From NCBI RefSeq assembly GCF_000280905.1, contig NZ_ALAP01000020.1, positions 62,001 through 126,000 on the forward strand: a DNA stretch of 64,000 nt, in the 5' to 3' direction. The translations under genes and the position numbers were made by a program. The notes beneath the pieces were generated by a model. That model searched no databases and had not been told where the DNA came from. It worked only from the letters and a program-made list of their open reading frames with translations. This DNA comes from Streptomyces sp. AA1529 (GTDB lineage: Bacteria; Actinomycetota; Actinomycetes; Streptomycetales; Streptomycetaceae). Each line of letters opens with the position of its first letter. Within the stretch, counting starts at the first letter, position 1. Shown in pieces: positions 52,225-62,394 of this stretch.

Positions 52225-54141
52225 ATGCTGAACCTCAGCCAACTGACCACCGGCCCCCACCCGGTACTGCGCTCCCCCGGCCCACCGGACCGGCCGGACT
52301 CCCCCGGCCCGCCGGAACCGGCCGGCACCCCGGCGCCGACGACCGCGCAGCACATGGACGACGCCGTGCGGTGCGATGCCCGCTGGCGGCTGCCCGCGGA
52401 CGCGCCCCGGATGCGGGCGGGACTGGCCGTCCTGCCCACCGGCCCGGAGGGGGCGGTGCCGGACTGCGCCGACCCGGCGCTGCGGGAACTCGCCCGCGCG
52501 GGCGTGGCCGCGGTGGTGCTCGCGCCCGCCGCGGCCCCCGCCGGCCGGGAGGCCGCCCGAGCGGCCGGGCTGCCGGCACTCGCCCCGGCAGCGCACTGGG
52601 ACGCCGACGAGACCCTGCGCCGCGTACTGCGGAGACAGCTGGCGGTCGAACGGGAGAACACCCGCTGCACCGCGCGGGTGCTGGCCCTCTCCGCGACCGC
52701 GCTGGAGCGGGCGGAGGGGCCTGCGCGACTGCTGCGGGAGGTGGCCGCCGCCACCGGCGGCCCGGTGACCCTGATCGAGCCGGGGCACCCCGAGTGGAAC
52801 CGGCTGGCCGCCGAGCGGCGCCGGACGCTGGAGGAGGTGCGGTGCGGGCGGATCCGCACGGCGGCCGTGCCGTTCCGGGACCGGGAACTGGTGCTGCACG
52901 CAGTGGGAAGAGACCGGCCGCACCGGGTGCTGGCCGCGCTCCGCTCCGGCGGCTGGCCCTCGCACCTGCGGCAGTTGCTGGCCCACACGGCGGGGCAGGT
53001 GGCACTGCTGGACTGTGCGGTGCAGTACCGCCGGGACCGCGAGGTGCTGCACACAGCGCTGCGCGGCGTGCGGGTGTCCGTGCTGCAATACCTGATGCTG
53101 GGGAACTGGGAGGGCGCCGTGCGGGTCGCCGAACCGCTGGCCCGGCTGGGTGCCGCCGAGTACGGCGTCGGCGAAGTCCTGGCCGCCGCACGCGGAGTGG
53201 TGGCCGTGGTGCAGCGCGCACCGGAGGAGGACCGCACGCGGACCGCCGCGGCCTGCGAACAGGCGGTGGGCGACGGCGGGCTGGTCGTCCTGTGTCCGGC
53301 CGACCCGCGGCACGTCATCGTGGTCCTTCCGCAGGACCCGGACGGCAGCACCCCGGTGGCCCTGCTGCGCCCGGTCGTGGAGCAGCGGCCCGGACGTCTC
53401 GCCGGAGTCTCCGGGCCCCGGCCCTGGTCGCAGACCGCCCTGTCCTACGAGGCCGCGGTACGGGCGCTGACGGCCGCGCGGAACGACCCGGAGGGCATCG
53501 TCCGGGACGCCGGGGCCTCCTCCCTCCTGGCGTCGCTCTCCCCGCGGGCACGGGTGTGGGCCCACCAGGTCTGCGTCGGGCTGCGGAAGCTCACCGAGGA
53601 GCAGCGCTCCCAAGCGGTACCGACCGCCCGCCGCGCACTGTCCTACGGGGCGCTGCGCGCCGGCCGGCTGCTCGGCGTCGACCGCACCACGGCCAACAAG
53701 CGGCTCCGGCTGGTGCTGGAGGCGATGGGGCTCGACCACCGGCAGGTCGCGCACCGCGCGGTGGCCGACCTCGCCTTCCAGCTCACCGACCTGCCGCTCC
53801 CGGCGGACCTCGCACCGCAGGCGGCCCCCGGGCTGCGGGCGCTGCTGCGGGAGTCGCCGGTCGTGGACCGGGCGACGCACGAGCTGGCGGTGCTGGAGCA
53901 GGCGGACGACCCGCGGCTGCTGGCCACCTGGCTCGCGCACAACTGCCACGCGAGCGCGACGGCCGCGGCGCTGGGCATGCACCGGAACACCCTCGCGGCC
54001 CGGCTCTCGGCGCTGGGCTCGCTGCTGCGGCTGCCGCTGGGCGAGCAGGGGGCCGCGCCGCACCAGGCACTGATGCTGCTGGTGGCCGCCGGGCAGCTCC
54101 CGGTGACCGCGGTGCCTGATCCGGCGAGGCCCGGGCACTGA
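52225..54141 (+). CDS. PucR-like helix-turn-helix regulator
   Basis: This 638-residue protein has a Pro-rich start, a middle region with a PucR-type sensor segment, and a C-terminal half with two HTH-like stretches: LSYGALRAGRLLGVDRTTANKRLRLVLEAM (about residues 470-500) and CHASATAAALGMHRNTLAARLSALGSLL (about 575-602). The second is a typical PucR HTH. The gene diverges from ppk. ATG 52225 is used because coding bias rises there; the frame is open upstream. The ligand and targets are unknown. Confidence 0.72.
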   Translation: MLNLSQLTTGPHPVLRSPGPPDRPDSPGPPEPAGTPAPTTAQHMDDAVRCDARWRLPADAPRMRAGLAVLPTGPEGAVPDCADPALRELARAGVAAVVLAPAAAPAGREAARAAGLPALAPAAHWDADETLRRVLRRQLAVERENTRCTARVLALSATALERAEGPARLLREVAAATGGPVTLIEPGHPEWNRLAAERRRTLEEVRCGRIRTAAVPFRDRELVLHAVGRDRPHRVLAALRSGGWPSHLRQLLAHTAGQVALLDCAVQYRRDREVLHTALRGVRVSVLQYLMLGNWEGAVRVAEPLARLGAAEYGVGEVLAAARGVVAVVQRAPEEDRTRTAAACEQAVGDGGLVVLCPADPRHVIVVLPQDPDGSTPVALLRPVVEQRPGRLAGVSGPRPWSQTALSYEAAVRALTAARNDPEGIVRDAGASSLLASLSPRARVWAHQVCVGLRKLTEEQRSQAVPTARRALSYGALRAGRLLGVDRTTANKRLRLVLEAMGLDHRQVAHRAVADLAFQLTDLPLPADLAPQAAPGLRALLRESPVVDRATHELAVLEQADDPRLLATWLAHNCHASATAAALGMHRNTLAARLSALGSLLRLPLGEQGAAPHQALMLLVAAGQLPVTAVPDPARPGH

Positions 54142-54531
54142 TCCGCCGATCCGCGCACCCGGGCGCCGGCCGACGAACCGGAACGGGCTCCTCACATGCA
54201 CAGCCGGCCGCCTCGGATGCATACGGCGCGGTGGCGGCCGGTGTGCCTACGATCCCGGCGTCCGACCGCACCGGCGGGGGAAGCGACGAACGGGCGGGCG
54301 CATATCCGCCTCTCTCCGGGCTTGCCGTGTGCCGCTCGCACGAGCGGCGCCTTCGGACGGTCGCCGGGCGATTGGGGACCGCCACCGCGCGGAAAGCCCG
54401 GTGCCGGACCGGCTCGCCCCGAAGCCCGTCACGCCGTCTTCCCGCCCCGGCCCCGCACCCAGGTGCCGGACCGGGGCGCGGTCGGCGTACCAGCGAAACC
54501 GCACCCCGTGCGGAGAACGAGGAGTCACCGA
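54142..54531. other. Gene-free stretch before the secreted-protein gene
   Basis: This 390-base interval has several open but repeat-poor frames, none with a ribosome-binding site. I see no terminator or clear promoter apart from the AACGAGGAG ribosome-binding site of the following gene. Confidence 0.4.
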
Positions 54532-55047
54532 ATGCGCACCCTTCTGCGCCGGGCCACGGTCGCCGCGACCTGCCTCGGCACCGTCGCCGGCGCGGCGGTC
54601 GTCATGGCGCCCCCGGCGATGGCGGCGTCCTGCAACACGACCACCAAGACCGTGGACGACCGCGGGTACTCCGGTCCATGGGCGGACAACTGGACCCTCA
54701 AGGCGACCATGTGCTCCTACCGCTCCGGCAGCTACGTCTACAGCTACGCCAAGCTGAGCTGGGACGTGCCGTCCTCCTACCCGAACCCCACCCCGCGGAC
54801 CTTCGACGCGGCGAAGTTCCGGGTCTACCTGAAGAAGAGCGTCGCCGGCGCGCCCGACCCGATCCGCGCCCACCGCGACTTCGGGCTCGAAGGGCGGATG
54901 GAGAGCGGCGACGGTTCCTACACCACCCCGACCTTCCGGCACGCCGTCTCGCGCTACGCGCTCGGTGACGGTGCCTGGAAGCTGAACTGGAACAACGACG
55001 GCGACGGCTACGTCCACTACGCCGTCACCGCCTCACCCCGGGTCTGA
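54532..55047 (+). CDS. Secreted protein of unknown function
   Basis: This 171-residue protein has a signal peptide (1-31, cleavage after PAMAA) and a Tyr/Trp-rich beta domain. Two cysteines (SCNTT at about 33, TMCSYRSG at about 61) probably form a disulfide. Repeated SYVYSYAKLSWDV and WKLNWNNDGDGYVHYAV strands suggest an extracellular immunoglobulin-like or lectin-like fold. AGGAG precedes the ATG. No enzyme motif is evident. Confidence 0.75.
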   Translation: MRTLLRRATVAATCLGTVAGAAVVMAPPAMAASCNTTTKTVDDRGYSGPWADNWTLKATMCSYRSGSYVYSYAKLSWDVPSSYPNPTPRTFDAAKFRVYLKKSVAGAPDPIRAHRDFGLEGRMESGDGSYTTPTFRHAVSRYALGDGAWKLNWNNDGDGYVHYAVTASPRV

Positions 55048-55194
55048 CGACCCCGAGCGGCTCCCGCCGCGCCCTTCGGTCCTCGCGGACCGGGGCGACG
55101 CGGCCGCCGAGGCCGCTCCGCAGTCTCCCTCCCCCGCCCGCGGCGACGGTGTCTCCCCACCGCGGCGGTGCCGGGGGAGGGCCCCGCAACGGGG

Positions 55195-55226
55195 GAGGGC
55201 CGGAGGACGTGCGTCCTCCGGCCCTC
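55195..55226. terminator. Bidirectional terminator between the secreted-protein gene and mshD
   Basis: A perfect 14-base stem (GAGGGCCGGAGGAC) with a GTGC loop lies between convergent genes, 50 bases from the mshD stop. Confidence 0.88.
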
Positions 55227-55275
55227 GGGGTGGGACCCGGGTGTCCGGCCGCGGCGCGGAGCCCGGTACCCGCCG

Positions 55276-56175
55276 TCAGGTCTCGGTGCGGTACATCAGG
55301 TCCGTCTCGTGGGTGCGGAAGCCGAGCCCCTCGTAGACGCGCACCGCGGCTTCGTTGTCGGCGTCGACGTAGAGCATGGCGGTCGGCAGGCCCCGCTCGT
55401 CGGCCAGATAGCGCAGGCCGATGGTGGTGAGCGCCTTGCCGAGGCCGCCGCCCTGCTCACCGGGGTCGACCCCGAGGACGTAGACCTCGCCCAGTTCCTC
55501 CGCCGAGTGCACCTTCGTCCAGTGGAAGCCGACCGGCCTCCCGTCCCGCTCGGCGAGGAAGAAGCCGACCGGGTCGAACCAGGGCTCGGCCTTCCGGTCG
55601 TCGAGATCGCGCTGGGTGAGGGTGCCCTGCTCGGGATGGTGCGCGAAGGCGGCGGCGTTCAGCGCCAGCCAGGCCGCGTCGTCCTCTCCGGGCCGGAAGG
55701 CCCGTACGGTCACCCCGTCCGGCAGCACCGGATCGGGCAGTTCCAGCCCGGCCAGCGAACGCCTCAGCTGGCGCAGTTCGCGGAAGAGGGTCATCCCCAG
55801 GCTCTGCGCCAGGTGCCGCGCCGCGGGATGGCCGCCGTGCGCCCAGACCCGCAGCCGCCGCCCGGACTGGTCCAGCAGGGCCTGCCCCAGCCGCCGGCCG
55901 TGGCCGTTGCCGCGGCGCGTGGGTGCGACGACGAGCTCCCCGGCCGGCGCCTCCACCGGGTCCGTGTCCTCCAACTGCGCGTAGCCGGACAGCGCACCGT
56001 CGCCGGCCCGCAGCAGCAGATGGCGCACGCCCGGGCGGGAGCCGCCGCGCAACTGCAGCCTGCCCTGTTCGGAGACGGCGGGCTGACCGTCCTCCCGCGC
56101 CGCGGCGTCGATCAGCGCCTGGACCTCCCGCACGTCGTCCGCGGACACCTCGTCCACAACATCCACGTCACTCAT
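55276..56175 (-). CDS. mshD: Mycothiol synthase
   Basis: This 299-residue protein consists of two GNAT acetyltransferase domains (about 1-140 and 150-299). It acetylates the cysteine of Cys-GlcN-Ins with acetyl-CoA, the last step of mycothiol synthesis. The C-terminal active domain has the acetyl-CoA loop VYVLGVDPGEQGGGLGKALTTIGLRYL and ends YVDADNEAAVRVYEGLGF. The N-terminal copy keeps LVVAPTRRGNGHGRRLGQALLDQ. Typical length. Confidence 0.95.
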   Translation of the reverse strand: MSDVDVVDEVSADDVREVQALIDAAAREDGQPAVSEQGRLQLRGGSRPGVRHLLLRAGDGALSGYAQLEDTDPVEAPAGELVVAPTRRGNGHGRRLGQALLDQSGRRLRVWAHGGHPAARHLAQSLGMTLFRELRQLRRSLAGLELPDPVLPDGVTVRAFRPGEDDAAWLALNAAAFAHHPEQGTLTQRDLDDRKAEPWFDPVGFFLAERDGRPVGFHWTKVHSAEELGEVYVLGVDPGEQGGGLGKALTTIGLRYLADERGLPTAMLYVDADNEAAVRVYEGLGFRTHETDLMYRTET

Positions 56176-56241
56176 GGGGACGACCCTACGGCGGAACGCG
56201 CGGGAGTGGACCGCTCGTCGCTCCGCCGACCGCGGACACGC

Positions 56242-57777
56242 TCAGCGGGGCGGCTCGGACGGCGGCGGGGCGGGGGCGCCGGGCAGCCGCAGGACCGCCT
56301 CGGTTCCGGGGCCGCCGTCCGCGGGGCGCCGCAGCCGCACGTCGCCGCCGCTCTGCCGCACCGTGCGGGCCACGATCGACAGTCCCAGGCCGGAACCGGG
56401 CAGGCTGCGCGCCGAGGGGGAGCGCCAGAAGCGGTCGAAGACGTGCGGGATCTCGTCGGCCGGGACGCCGGGCCCCCGGTCGCGGACGGTCAGCACCCCG
56501 TCCCGCAGCGCCACGTGCACGCTGCCGCCCTCCGGGCTGAATTTGAGCGCGTTGTCCAGCAGGTTGACCACCGAACGCTCCAGCGCCGCCGCGTCGCCCC
56601 GTACGTACCAGGGGGCGAGGTCGGTCGTCAGCGTCAGCCGCGGCCCCCGCGGCCGGGCCCGCTCCACGGCCCGCTCCACGATCTCGTGCAGCCCGACCAC
56701 CGCGGCCCGGGGCGGGGCGCCGGAACCGCCCGGTCCGCCGGGAGCGTTCGGGTCGCCCGGCTCGGCGCCCTCGCCCTCCGTGGTGTGCGGGACCGCCTGC
56801 GGGCGGGAGAGCTCCTGGAGGTCGCCGATCAGCTCGGCCAGCTCGGCCATCTGCGCCTGCACCGAGGAGAGCAGTTCCCTGCGGTCCTCCTCGGGCAGCG
56901 CCCGCCCGGTCTCCTCGCTGCGGACCAGCAGGTCGATGTTGGTGCGCAGCGAGGTGAGCGGGGTGCGCAGTTCGTGCCCGGCGTCGGCGATGAGCTGCTG
57001 CTGGAGCTCGCGTGAGGAGGCCAGCGCCTCGGTCATGGCGTTGAAGGAGCGGGACAGCCGGGCGATCTCGTCGTGCCCGTCGACCGGGATGCGCACCGCC
57101 AGGTCCTCGGTGCGGGCGATGTGCTCCACGGCCCCGGTGAGCCGGTCCACGGGCCGCAGCCCGGCGCGGGCCAGCGCGACACCGGCGCCGGCCGCACCCA
57201 GTACGCCGGCGCCGCCCACCAGGGTGAGGATCAGTGCGAGCTTGCGCAGCGACTCCTGGAGCTCGGCCATCGGCCGCGCCACCGAAACGGCCAGCCCGGT
57301 GCCCGCGACCGGTGTGGTGCGGACCCGGTACTCGGTGCCGTCCGAGGCGCGCGCCGTGTGCAGGGTCTCGCCGTGCCGCCGCTCGGCCACCCGCACGTCG
57401 GCGTCGGTGACGTCCAGCTTCCTGCCGACGATCACGCAGTTCCCGCCGGAGGGGTCCACGACCTGCACGGTCGCGCCGAAGGGGTTGGGCGCCGGCTGGT
57501 CGGGCGGGGTGCACTGGCCGGACTGCACCCGGTCGACGACGGCGCCGGGCGCCACGGAGTTGTCCCGCAGCGAGTCGTCCAGCGAGTTGAGCAACTGGGC
57601 GCGGACGAGGAACCAGCAGGCCAGCGCGCACGCGGCGACCGCCAGCGCCACCGTCGTCGCGGCCAGCAGGGCCAGCCGGCCCCGCAGCGGCATCGCGACC
57701 GCGCGGGCGCCGCCGCGCCGCAGCCGGAAGAGGGCGGTGCGCAGGCCGCTCCCCGTGTGGTCGGAGCCGAGGCTCAC
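56242..57777 (-). CDS. Sensor histidine kinase (MprB/CseC-like)
   Basis: This 511-residue kinase has a first helix (about 30-52), an external domain of about 115 residues with one Cys pair (SGQCTPP, GNCVIVG), a second helix (about 175-198), HAMP (about 200-250), HisKA with the phosphorylated His in [13 protein letters not shown], and a HATPase domain ([31 protein letters not shown]). It is coupled to the response regulator by ATGA. With an HtrA-type protease encoded next to them, it resembles envelope-stress systems (MprAB type). Confidence 0.93.
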   Translation of the reverse strand: MSLGSDHTGSGLRTALFRLRRGGARAVAMPLRGRLALLAATTVALAVAACALACWFLVRAQLLNSLDDSLRDNSVAPGAVVDRVQSGQCTPPDQPAPNPFGATVQVVDPSGGNCVIVGRKLDVTDADVRVAERRHGETLHTARASDGTEYRVRTTPVAGTGLAVSVARPMAELQESLRKLALILTLVGGAGVLGAAGAGVALARAGLRPVDRLTGAVEHIARTEDLAVRIPVDGHDEIARLSRSFNAMTEALASSRELQQQLIADAGHELRTPLTSLRTNIDLLVRSEETGRALPEEDRRELLSSVQAQMAELAELIGDLQELSRPQAVPHTTEGEGAEPGDPNAPGGPGGSGAPPRAAVVGLHEIVERAVERARPRGPRLTLTTDLAPWYVRGDAAALERSVVNLLDNALKFSPEGGSVHVALRDGVLTVRDRGPGVPADEIPHVFDRFWRSPSARSLPGSGLGLSIVARTVRQSGGDVRLRRPADGGPGTEAVLRLPGAPAPPPSEPPR

Positions 57778-58613
57778 GTGTCGTCCCGCAGCACATAGCC
57801 CACGCCGCGCACCGTGTGCACCAGCCGCGGTTCACCGCCCGCCTCGGTCTTGCGCCGCAGATACATCACGTACACGTCCAGCGAGTTGGACGAGGGCTCG
57901 AAGTCGAAGCCCCAGACGGCCTTGAGGATCTGCTCCCGGGTGAGCACCTGCCGCGGGTGGGCGAGGAACATCTCCAGCAGCGTGTACTCGGTGCGGGTCA
58001 GCTCCACCGGCCGCCCGCCCCGGGTCACCTCGCGGGTGAGCAGGTCCATCCGCAGATCGGCGAAGGCCAGGGTCTCCGGCTCCTCGGCGGCCTCGGCCTG
58101 CGCCTGGGCGCGCGCGTAGGAGCTGCGCCGCAGCAGGGCCCGGACCCGGGCGAGGAGTTCGTCCAGTTCGAAGGGTTTGACGAGGTAGTCGTCGGCGCCC
58201 GCGTCCAGCCCGGTGACGCGGTCGCCGACGGTGTCGCGCGCGGTCAGCATCAGCACCGGCACCCGCTGCCCGGCGGCCCGCAGCCGGCGCGCCGCGGTGA
58301 GCCCGTCCATGCGGGGCATCAGCACGTCGAGGACGACGAGGTCCGGCTGGTGCTCGGCCACCTTCTCCAGGGCCTCGGCACCGTCGGCGGCGAGCTGGGT
58401 CGCGTACCCCTCGAAGCTCAGGCTGCGGCGGAGCGCGTCCCGGACCGCGGGCTCGTCGTCGACGACGAGCACGGTCTGCTTCCCGGCGTTCCCGGTGCCG
58501 TTCCCGGACGCGGGGGCCTGCCGAGCGGGCTCCGGCCCCGAGGACGGCTGAGGCGGCGGGAGCGGTTGAGACGGCTGGGTCGGCTGGGGCGGAGGCGTGG
58601 CGTCGGAGGGCAT
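57774..58613 (-). CDS. OmpR-family response regulator, partner of the kinase
   Basis: This 279-residue regulator has a 45-residue Pro/Gln-rich N-terminal extension, a receiver domain with D96 ([13 protein letters not shown]) and K in [10 protein letters not shown], and a winged-helix DNA-binding domain ([26 protein letters not shown]). The N-terminal tail is uncommon and may be untranslated if the real start is nearer KQTVLVVDD; no good internal ribosome-binding site is evident. It is co-transcribed with the kinase gene. Confidence 0.93.
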   Translation of the reverse strand: MPSDATPPPQPTQPSQPLPPPQPSSGPEPARQAPASGNGTGNAGKQTVLVVDDEPAVRDALRRSLSFEGYATQLAADGAEALEKVAEHQPDLVVLDVLMPRMDGLTAARRLRAAGQRVPVLMLTARDTVGDRVTGLDAGADDYLVKPFELDELLARVRALLRRSSYARAQAQAEAAEEPETLAFADLRMDLLTREVTRGGRPVELTRTEYTLLEMFLAHPRQVLTREQILKAVWGFDFEPSSNSLDVYVMYLRRKTEAGGEPRLVHTVRGVGYVLRDDT

Positions 58614-58663
58614 GGCTCCCAGCTTGGCACCGTCCCGGCCGCCCAGCAGGTCACGCAGCGCCC

Positions 58664-59929
58664 TCACGCACCCCCCTGCCGCAGCGCGTCCAGGTCCTTC
58701 TTCACGTCGTCGACCGGAATGGCGAAGCCCAGGCCGACGCTGCCGGCACTGGCCTGGGAGGTCTGGCCCTGCCCCGAACCGGACGAGAAGATGGCCGAGT
58801 TGATGCCGATGACCTGGCCGGCCATGTTGAACAGCGGACCGCCGGAGTTGCCAGGGTTGAGGGACGCGTCGGTCTGGATGGCCTTGTAGGTGGTCGTCTC
58901 GCCCTGGACGCCGCCGTTGTACTGGCCGCCGTCGAACTCGAACGGCCACTCCTGGCCACCGCTGCCGCCGCTGCCGCCGCCGTTCCGGCCCGGCAGCCCC
59001 TGCTGTCCGCCGTCCTCCTTGGGGACCTTCACCTCGCGGTCCTTGGCGGAGACGATGCCGCTGGTCACCGTTCCGGACAGGCCCTCGGGCGAGCCGATGG
59101 CGACGACCTGGTCGCCGACACCGACCGCCCCGGAGTCGCCGAGCTGAGCCGGCTGGAGGTCGTCCTGCCCGGCCACCTTCAGCAGCGCCAGGTCCTTGTC
59201 CGCGTCGGTCCCCACGACCTCGGCGTCCGCCGTTCTGCCACTGTCGAAGGAGACCTTGACCGTGTCGGCGCCGGAGACGACGTGGTTGTTGGTGATGATC
59301 TGACCGTCCTTGGTGATGACGACTCCGGAACCGGTCGACTCCCCCGAGCCGCTGGTCGCCTTGATCTCCACCACACTGTCCTGGACGCTGCGCACCACGT
59401 CGGAGACCGCGCCCTTCGCGGTCGCGTTGCTGCCGCCGACGGCCGGCGCCGCCGAACTCGTCCCGTCGTGCCCGCCCAGCAGCCGCTCCATGCCGAAGGC
59501 GGTCCCGCCGCCGATCACGGCAGCGGCCACGGCGACCGCCGTCAGCAGCGCCGCGGGCTGCCGCATCCGGCGGCGGCGCGGACGCCCGTGCCCGGCCTCG
59601 GCGCCCGCACCCTCGGCACCGTCCGCACCGGGCTCCGCCGGGCCACCCGCCGCGCCGGGAGCGCCCGGCTCCGCGCCGAAGGCGGCGTGCGGCGGCCCGG
59701 CCGGGGGCGGCGGTACGGCTCCGAAGGGCGCCGGCGACTGCTGCTCGGGCCGGTGCGGATACGGCGGGTACGGGGGCTGCGTGCCGTGCGCGTCGGAGGT
59801 GCCCTGCGGAGGCTGCGTGCCGTGCGGAGGCTGCGTGCCGTGCGGAGGCTGCGTGCCGTGCGGGGGCTCGCCGCCCTGCGGGCCGTGGGTGCCGTGCGGA
59901 GTCTGCCGCTCGAAGTTGTCCATGCCCAT
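58664..59929 (-). CDS. HtrA-like membrane-anchored serine protease
   Basis: This 421-residue protein has a Pro/Gly-rich cytoplasmic tail with repeated PPHGTQ units (about 22-52), one membrane helix (about 125-145) and an external trypsin-like domain. The catalytic residues are H216 (NNHVV), D246 (DADKDLALL) and S362 (NPGNSGGPL). There is no PDZ domain, so activity is not controlled as in classical HtrA. It is encoded 50 bases from the two-component genes on the same strand and is probably a target of that system. Confidence 0.92.
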   Translation of the reverse strand: MGMDNFERQTPHGTHGPQGGEPPHGTQPPHGTQPPHGTQPPQGTSDAHGTQPPYPPYPHRPEQQSPAPFGAVPPPPAGPPHAAFGAEPGAPGAAGGPAEPGADGAEGAGAEAGHGRPRRRRMRQPAALLTAVAVAAAVIGGGTAFGMERLLGGHDGTSSAAPAVGGSNATAKGAVSDVVRSVQDSVVEIKATSGSGESTGSGVVITKDGQIITNNHVVSGADTVKVSFDSGRTADAEVVGTDADKDLALLKVAGQDDLQPAQLGDSGAVGVGDQVVAIGSPEGLSGTVTSGIVSAKDREVKVPKEDGGQQGLPGRNGGGSGGSGGQEWPFEFDGGQYNGGVQGETTTYKAIQTDASLNPGNSGGPLFNMAGQVIGINSAIFSSGSGQGQTSQASAGSVGLGFAIPVDDVKKDLDALRQGGA

Positions 59930-60025
59930 GAGCGTGCTCCGGCAAGATGAGAGCTCTCTGAGGAGGCGGTGAGAAACCTCCGAGTTCTCGCCCTACGGGG
60001 GCCGTTCGGCCTCCGGGGCCGCGGC

Positions 60026-61075
60026 TCAGGCCGGATCGCAGCCGCAGGACCGGCGGATCACCAGTCCGGACGGGAACTGCCGGACGCGGCCCTTGCTGCC
60101 GGGGACGCCGCCGTTGCGCGTCCCGGGAATCCGCAGCGAGTCGTCCAGCACCAGGTCGACGGCGGCCTTCGCCATCGCCTCGCGGTCCGAGCCGACGGTG
60201 GTCAGCGGCGGATCGGTCAGCGCCGCCTCCTTGACGTCGTCGAACCCCGCGACGGCCAGCTCGCCGGGCACGTCGATGCCCAGCTCGCGGGCGGCCCGCA
60301 GCACCCCGATGGCCTGGTCGTCGGTGGCGCAGAACAGCGCCGTCGGGCGGTCGGGGCGGCGCAGCAGCTCCAGGCAGCGCTGGTAGGTGTCGTACCGGTT
60401 GTACGGGGACTGGAAGAGCCGGCCCTCGGTGGATTTGCCCGCCTCCCGCATGGCCCGCTCCCACCCCACGACGTGGTCGGTGACCGGGTCGCCGAGCACC
60501 GGGGTCTCCTCGACGCCGCCGAGGCAGGCCACCGCGTCGTGGCCGTGCTCCAGCAGGTGCCGGACGGCCAACTGGGCGCCGCCCACGTCGTCGAGGACGA
60601 CGGCGACGTCGTCGATGGCCTCGGGCCGCCGGTGCATCAGCACCACGCGCGAGTCCCATGCGTCGATCTCCGCCGCCGCGTGCTCGCTGGGACCGGAGCT
60701 GATGAGGATGAGGCCGGAGACCCGCATGCCGAGGAATGCGCGCAGATAGTGCACCTCGCGCTCGTCCAGATAGTCCGAGTTGCCGACCAGGACCATCTTT
60801 CCGCGCTCGGCCGCCGCGCGTTCGACAGCGTGCGACATCTCCGCGAAGAACGGCTGGCGGGCGTCCGGAACGATCAGCCCTATGAGGTCCGTGCGCCGCG
60901 ACGCCATGGCCTGGGCCACGCGGTCGGGCCGGTACCCCAGTTCCTTGATGGCGGCGAGCACCCGCTCCCGGGTCGCCGGGGCGACCGGCCGGGGACCGTT
61001 GTTGATCACATAGCTGACAACGGCTGTCGAGGTCCCCGCCACTCTCGCCACGTCGTCCCGCGTCACCTTGGCCAC
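60026..61075 (-). CDS. LacI-family transcriptional regulator
   Basis: This 349-residue regulator has a LacI helix-turn-helix (about 4-25; [23 protein letters not shown]), a hinge helix and a periplasmic-binding-like sensor domain (about 65-330), with a C-terminal Cys in SCGCDPA. The effector is probably a sugar or related metabolite. It stands between htrA and glnR, as in other Streptomyces, and has no adjacent transport operon. Confidence 0.9.
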   Translation of the reverse strand: MAKVTRDDVARVAGTSTAVVSYVINNGPRPVAPATRERVLAAIKELGYRPDRVAQAMASRRTDLIGLIVPDARQPFFAEMSHAVERAAAERGKMVLVGNSDYLDEREVHYLRAFLGMRVSGLILISSGPSEHAAAEIDAWDSRVVLMHRRPEAIDDVAVVLDDVGGAQLAVRHLLEHGHDAVACLGGVEETPVLGDPVTDHVVGWERAMREAGKSTEGRLFQSPYNRYDTYQRCLELLRRPDRPTALFCATDDQAIGVLRAARELGIDVPGELAVAGFDDVKEAALTDPPLTTVGSDREAMAKAAVDLVLDDSLRIPGTRNGGVPGSKGRVRQFPSGLVIRRSCGCDPA

Positions 61076-61309
61076 GCCGAGAGTCTACGCGGGATGAGTC
61101 GCCCCGCTCCGCTCCCGTCGCGGACCTTCGCCCCGGGCCGCGGCACAGGGCTCCCGCGGGGCTCACGGCACCGCCGCCGGCGGCTTCGGGAGCGGGCTCC
61201 CGGGCCCCGCCGGAGGGCTCGGCACCGGCCCATCGGCCGTACCGAGCCCCCCGGCCGTACCGCTTCCTCCGGCGGCCCCGGCCTCCGGCGGCCCCGGTCC
61301 CTCCGGCGG

Positions 61310-62092
61310 TCAGTCGGCGCTGCGCCGGGACGAGGACGCCGCCTCGCGGGTCACGCGCTCCGCCGCGTCCGCGACGGAACCGGCGCCGGAGGCGGGCTCA
61401 GCGGCGGGCGGACCCTCCGCCTTCTCCGGCGAGACGAAGCGGTATCCGACGTTGCGGACCGTCCCGATCAGGGCCTCGTGCTCCGGCCCCAGCTTGGCGC
61501 GCAGCCGCCGGACATGGACGTCGACGGTGCGGGTGCCGCCGAAGTAGTCGTAGCCCCACACCTCCTGGAGGAGCTGGGCGCGGGTGAACACCCGGCCCGG
61601 ATGCTGGGCGAGGAACTTCAGCAGCTCGAACTCCTTGAAGGTCAGGTCCAGGACCCGGCCCTTCAGCTTCGCGCTGTAGGTCGCCTCGTCGACCGACAGG
61701 TCCCCGTTGCGGATCTCCATCGGGCTGTCGTCCGCGGTGAGCTGGCGGCGGCCGGTCGCCAGCCGCAGCCGGGCCTCCACCTCGGCGGGTCCCGCGGTCT
61801 CCAGCAGCACGTCGTCCACGCCCCACTCGGCCGTGACGGCGGCGAGCCCGCCCTCCGTCACGATCAGCATCAGCGGGCAGCCGGGTCCGGTGGAGCGCAG
61901 GAGCTGGCACAAGGAGCGCACCTGCGGCAGGTCGCGCCGGCCGTCGACGAGGATCACGTCGGCGGACGGCGCGTCCACCAGCGCGGGCCCCTCGGCGGGG
62001 GCCACACGCACGTTGTGCAGGAGGAGCCCCAGCGCGGGCAGCACCTCCGAAGAGGGCTGGAGTGCGTTGGTGAGGAGCAGCAGTGAACTCAT
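61310..62092 (-). CDS. glnR: Nitrogen-metabolism regulator GlnR
   Basis: This 260-residue atypical OmpR-family regulator begins [14 protein letters not shown], as Streptomyces GlnR does. The receiver-like domain keeps D50 ([12 protein letters not shown]) but lacks the full acidic pocket; GlnR works without phosphorylation in relatives. The winged helix (about 125-225; [52 protein letters not shown]) binds GlnR boxes to control glnA, amtB and others. The last 35 residues form an Ala/Glu/Ser-rich tail. GGAGGG precedes the ATG. Confidence 0.97.
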   Translation of the reverse strand: MSSLLLLTNALQPSSEVLPALGLLLHNVRVAPAEGPALVDAPSADVILVDGRRDLPQVRSLCQLLRSTGPGCPLMLIVTEGGLAAVTAEWGVDDVLLETAGPAEVEARLRLATGRRQLTADDSPMEIRNGDLSVDEATYSAKLKGRVLDLTFKEFELLKFLAQHPGRVFTRAQLLQEVWGYDYFGGTRTVDVHVRRLRAKLGPEHEALIGTVRNVGYRFVSPEKAEGPPAAEPASGAGSVADAAERVTREAASSSRRSAD

Positions 62093-62121
62093 GCGGTGAC
62101 ACCCTCCCTCGGCGAGAGGGC

Positions 62122-62136
62122 CCACGTCGGACGTGG
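62122..62136. promoter_or_regulatory. Palindrome in the glnR leader
   Basis: CCACGTC-G-GACGTGG is a perfect seven-base inverted repeat, 30 bases before the glnR start. It could be an operator or an RNA hairpin near the ribosome-binding site. Nothing else stands out in the rest of the 62093-62394 interval except AATACC (62386), a -10-like box just before the hydrolase start. Confidence 0.45.
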
Positions 62137-62394
62137 TCGGTGCGCTTTCGAACGGCCTCGGTTCCGGTCTCGGTTCTGCACGGTTCGCTTGCCCATGACG
62201 TCGAGTTCCCTCCTGGCGCCCTGCGCCGGGGGCGCCACCCGGGCCGGTGCCCGGGGGAATATGGCGGCACTGCTTCGTACGGCACTGCCCGAGGGCCGGG
62301 CCGCGGGCCTGTCCCACCGGCCACGACCCCCAGAAAGCACAAAAGGACCCGGGGGCGACGCTGCCCGGATCCTGCTTGCCAGCAGAATACCCGC

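Noticed and set aside
57774..61166. Single leftward frame spanning the response regulator, htrA and lacI region
   Set aside because: Only its last 279 residues (response regulator) are real; the rest is frame-shifted shadow of htrA and lacI.
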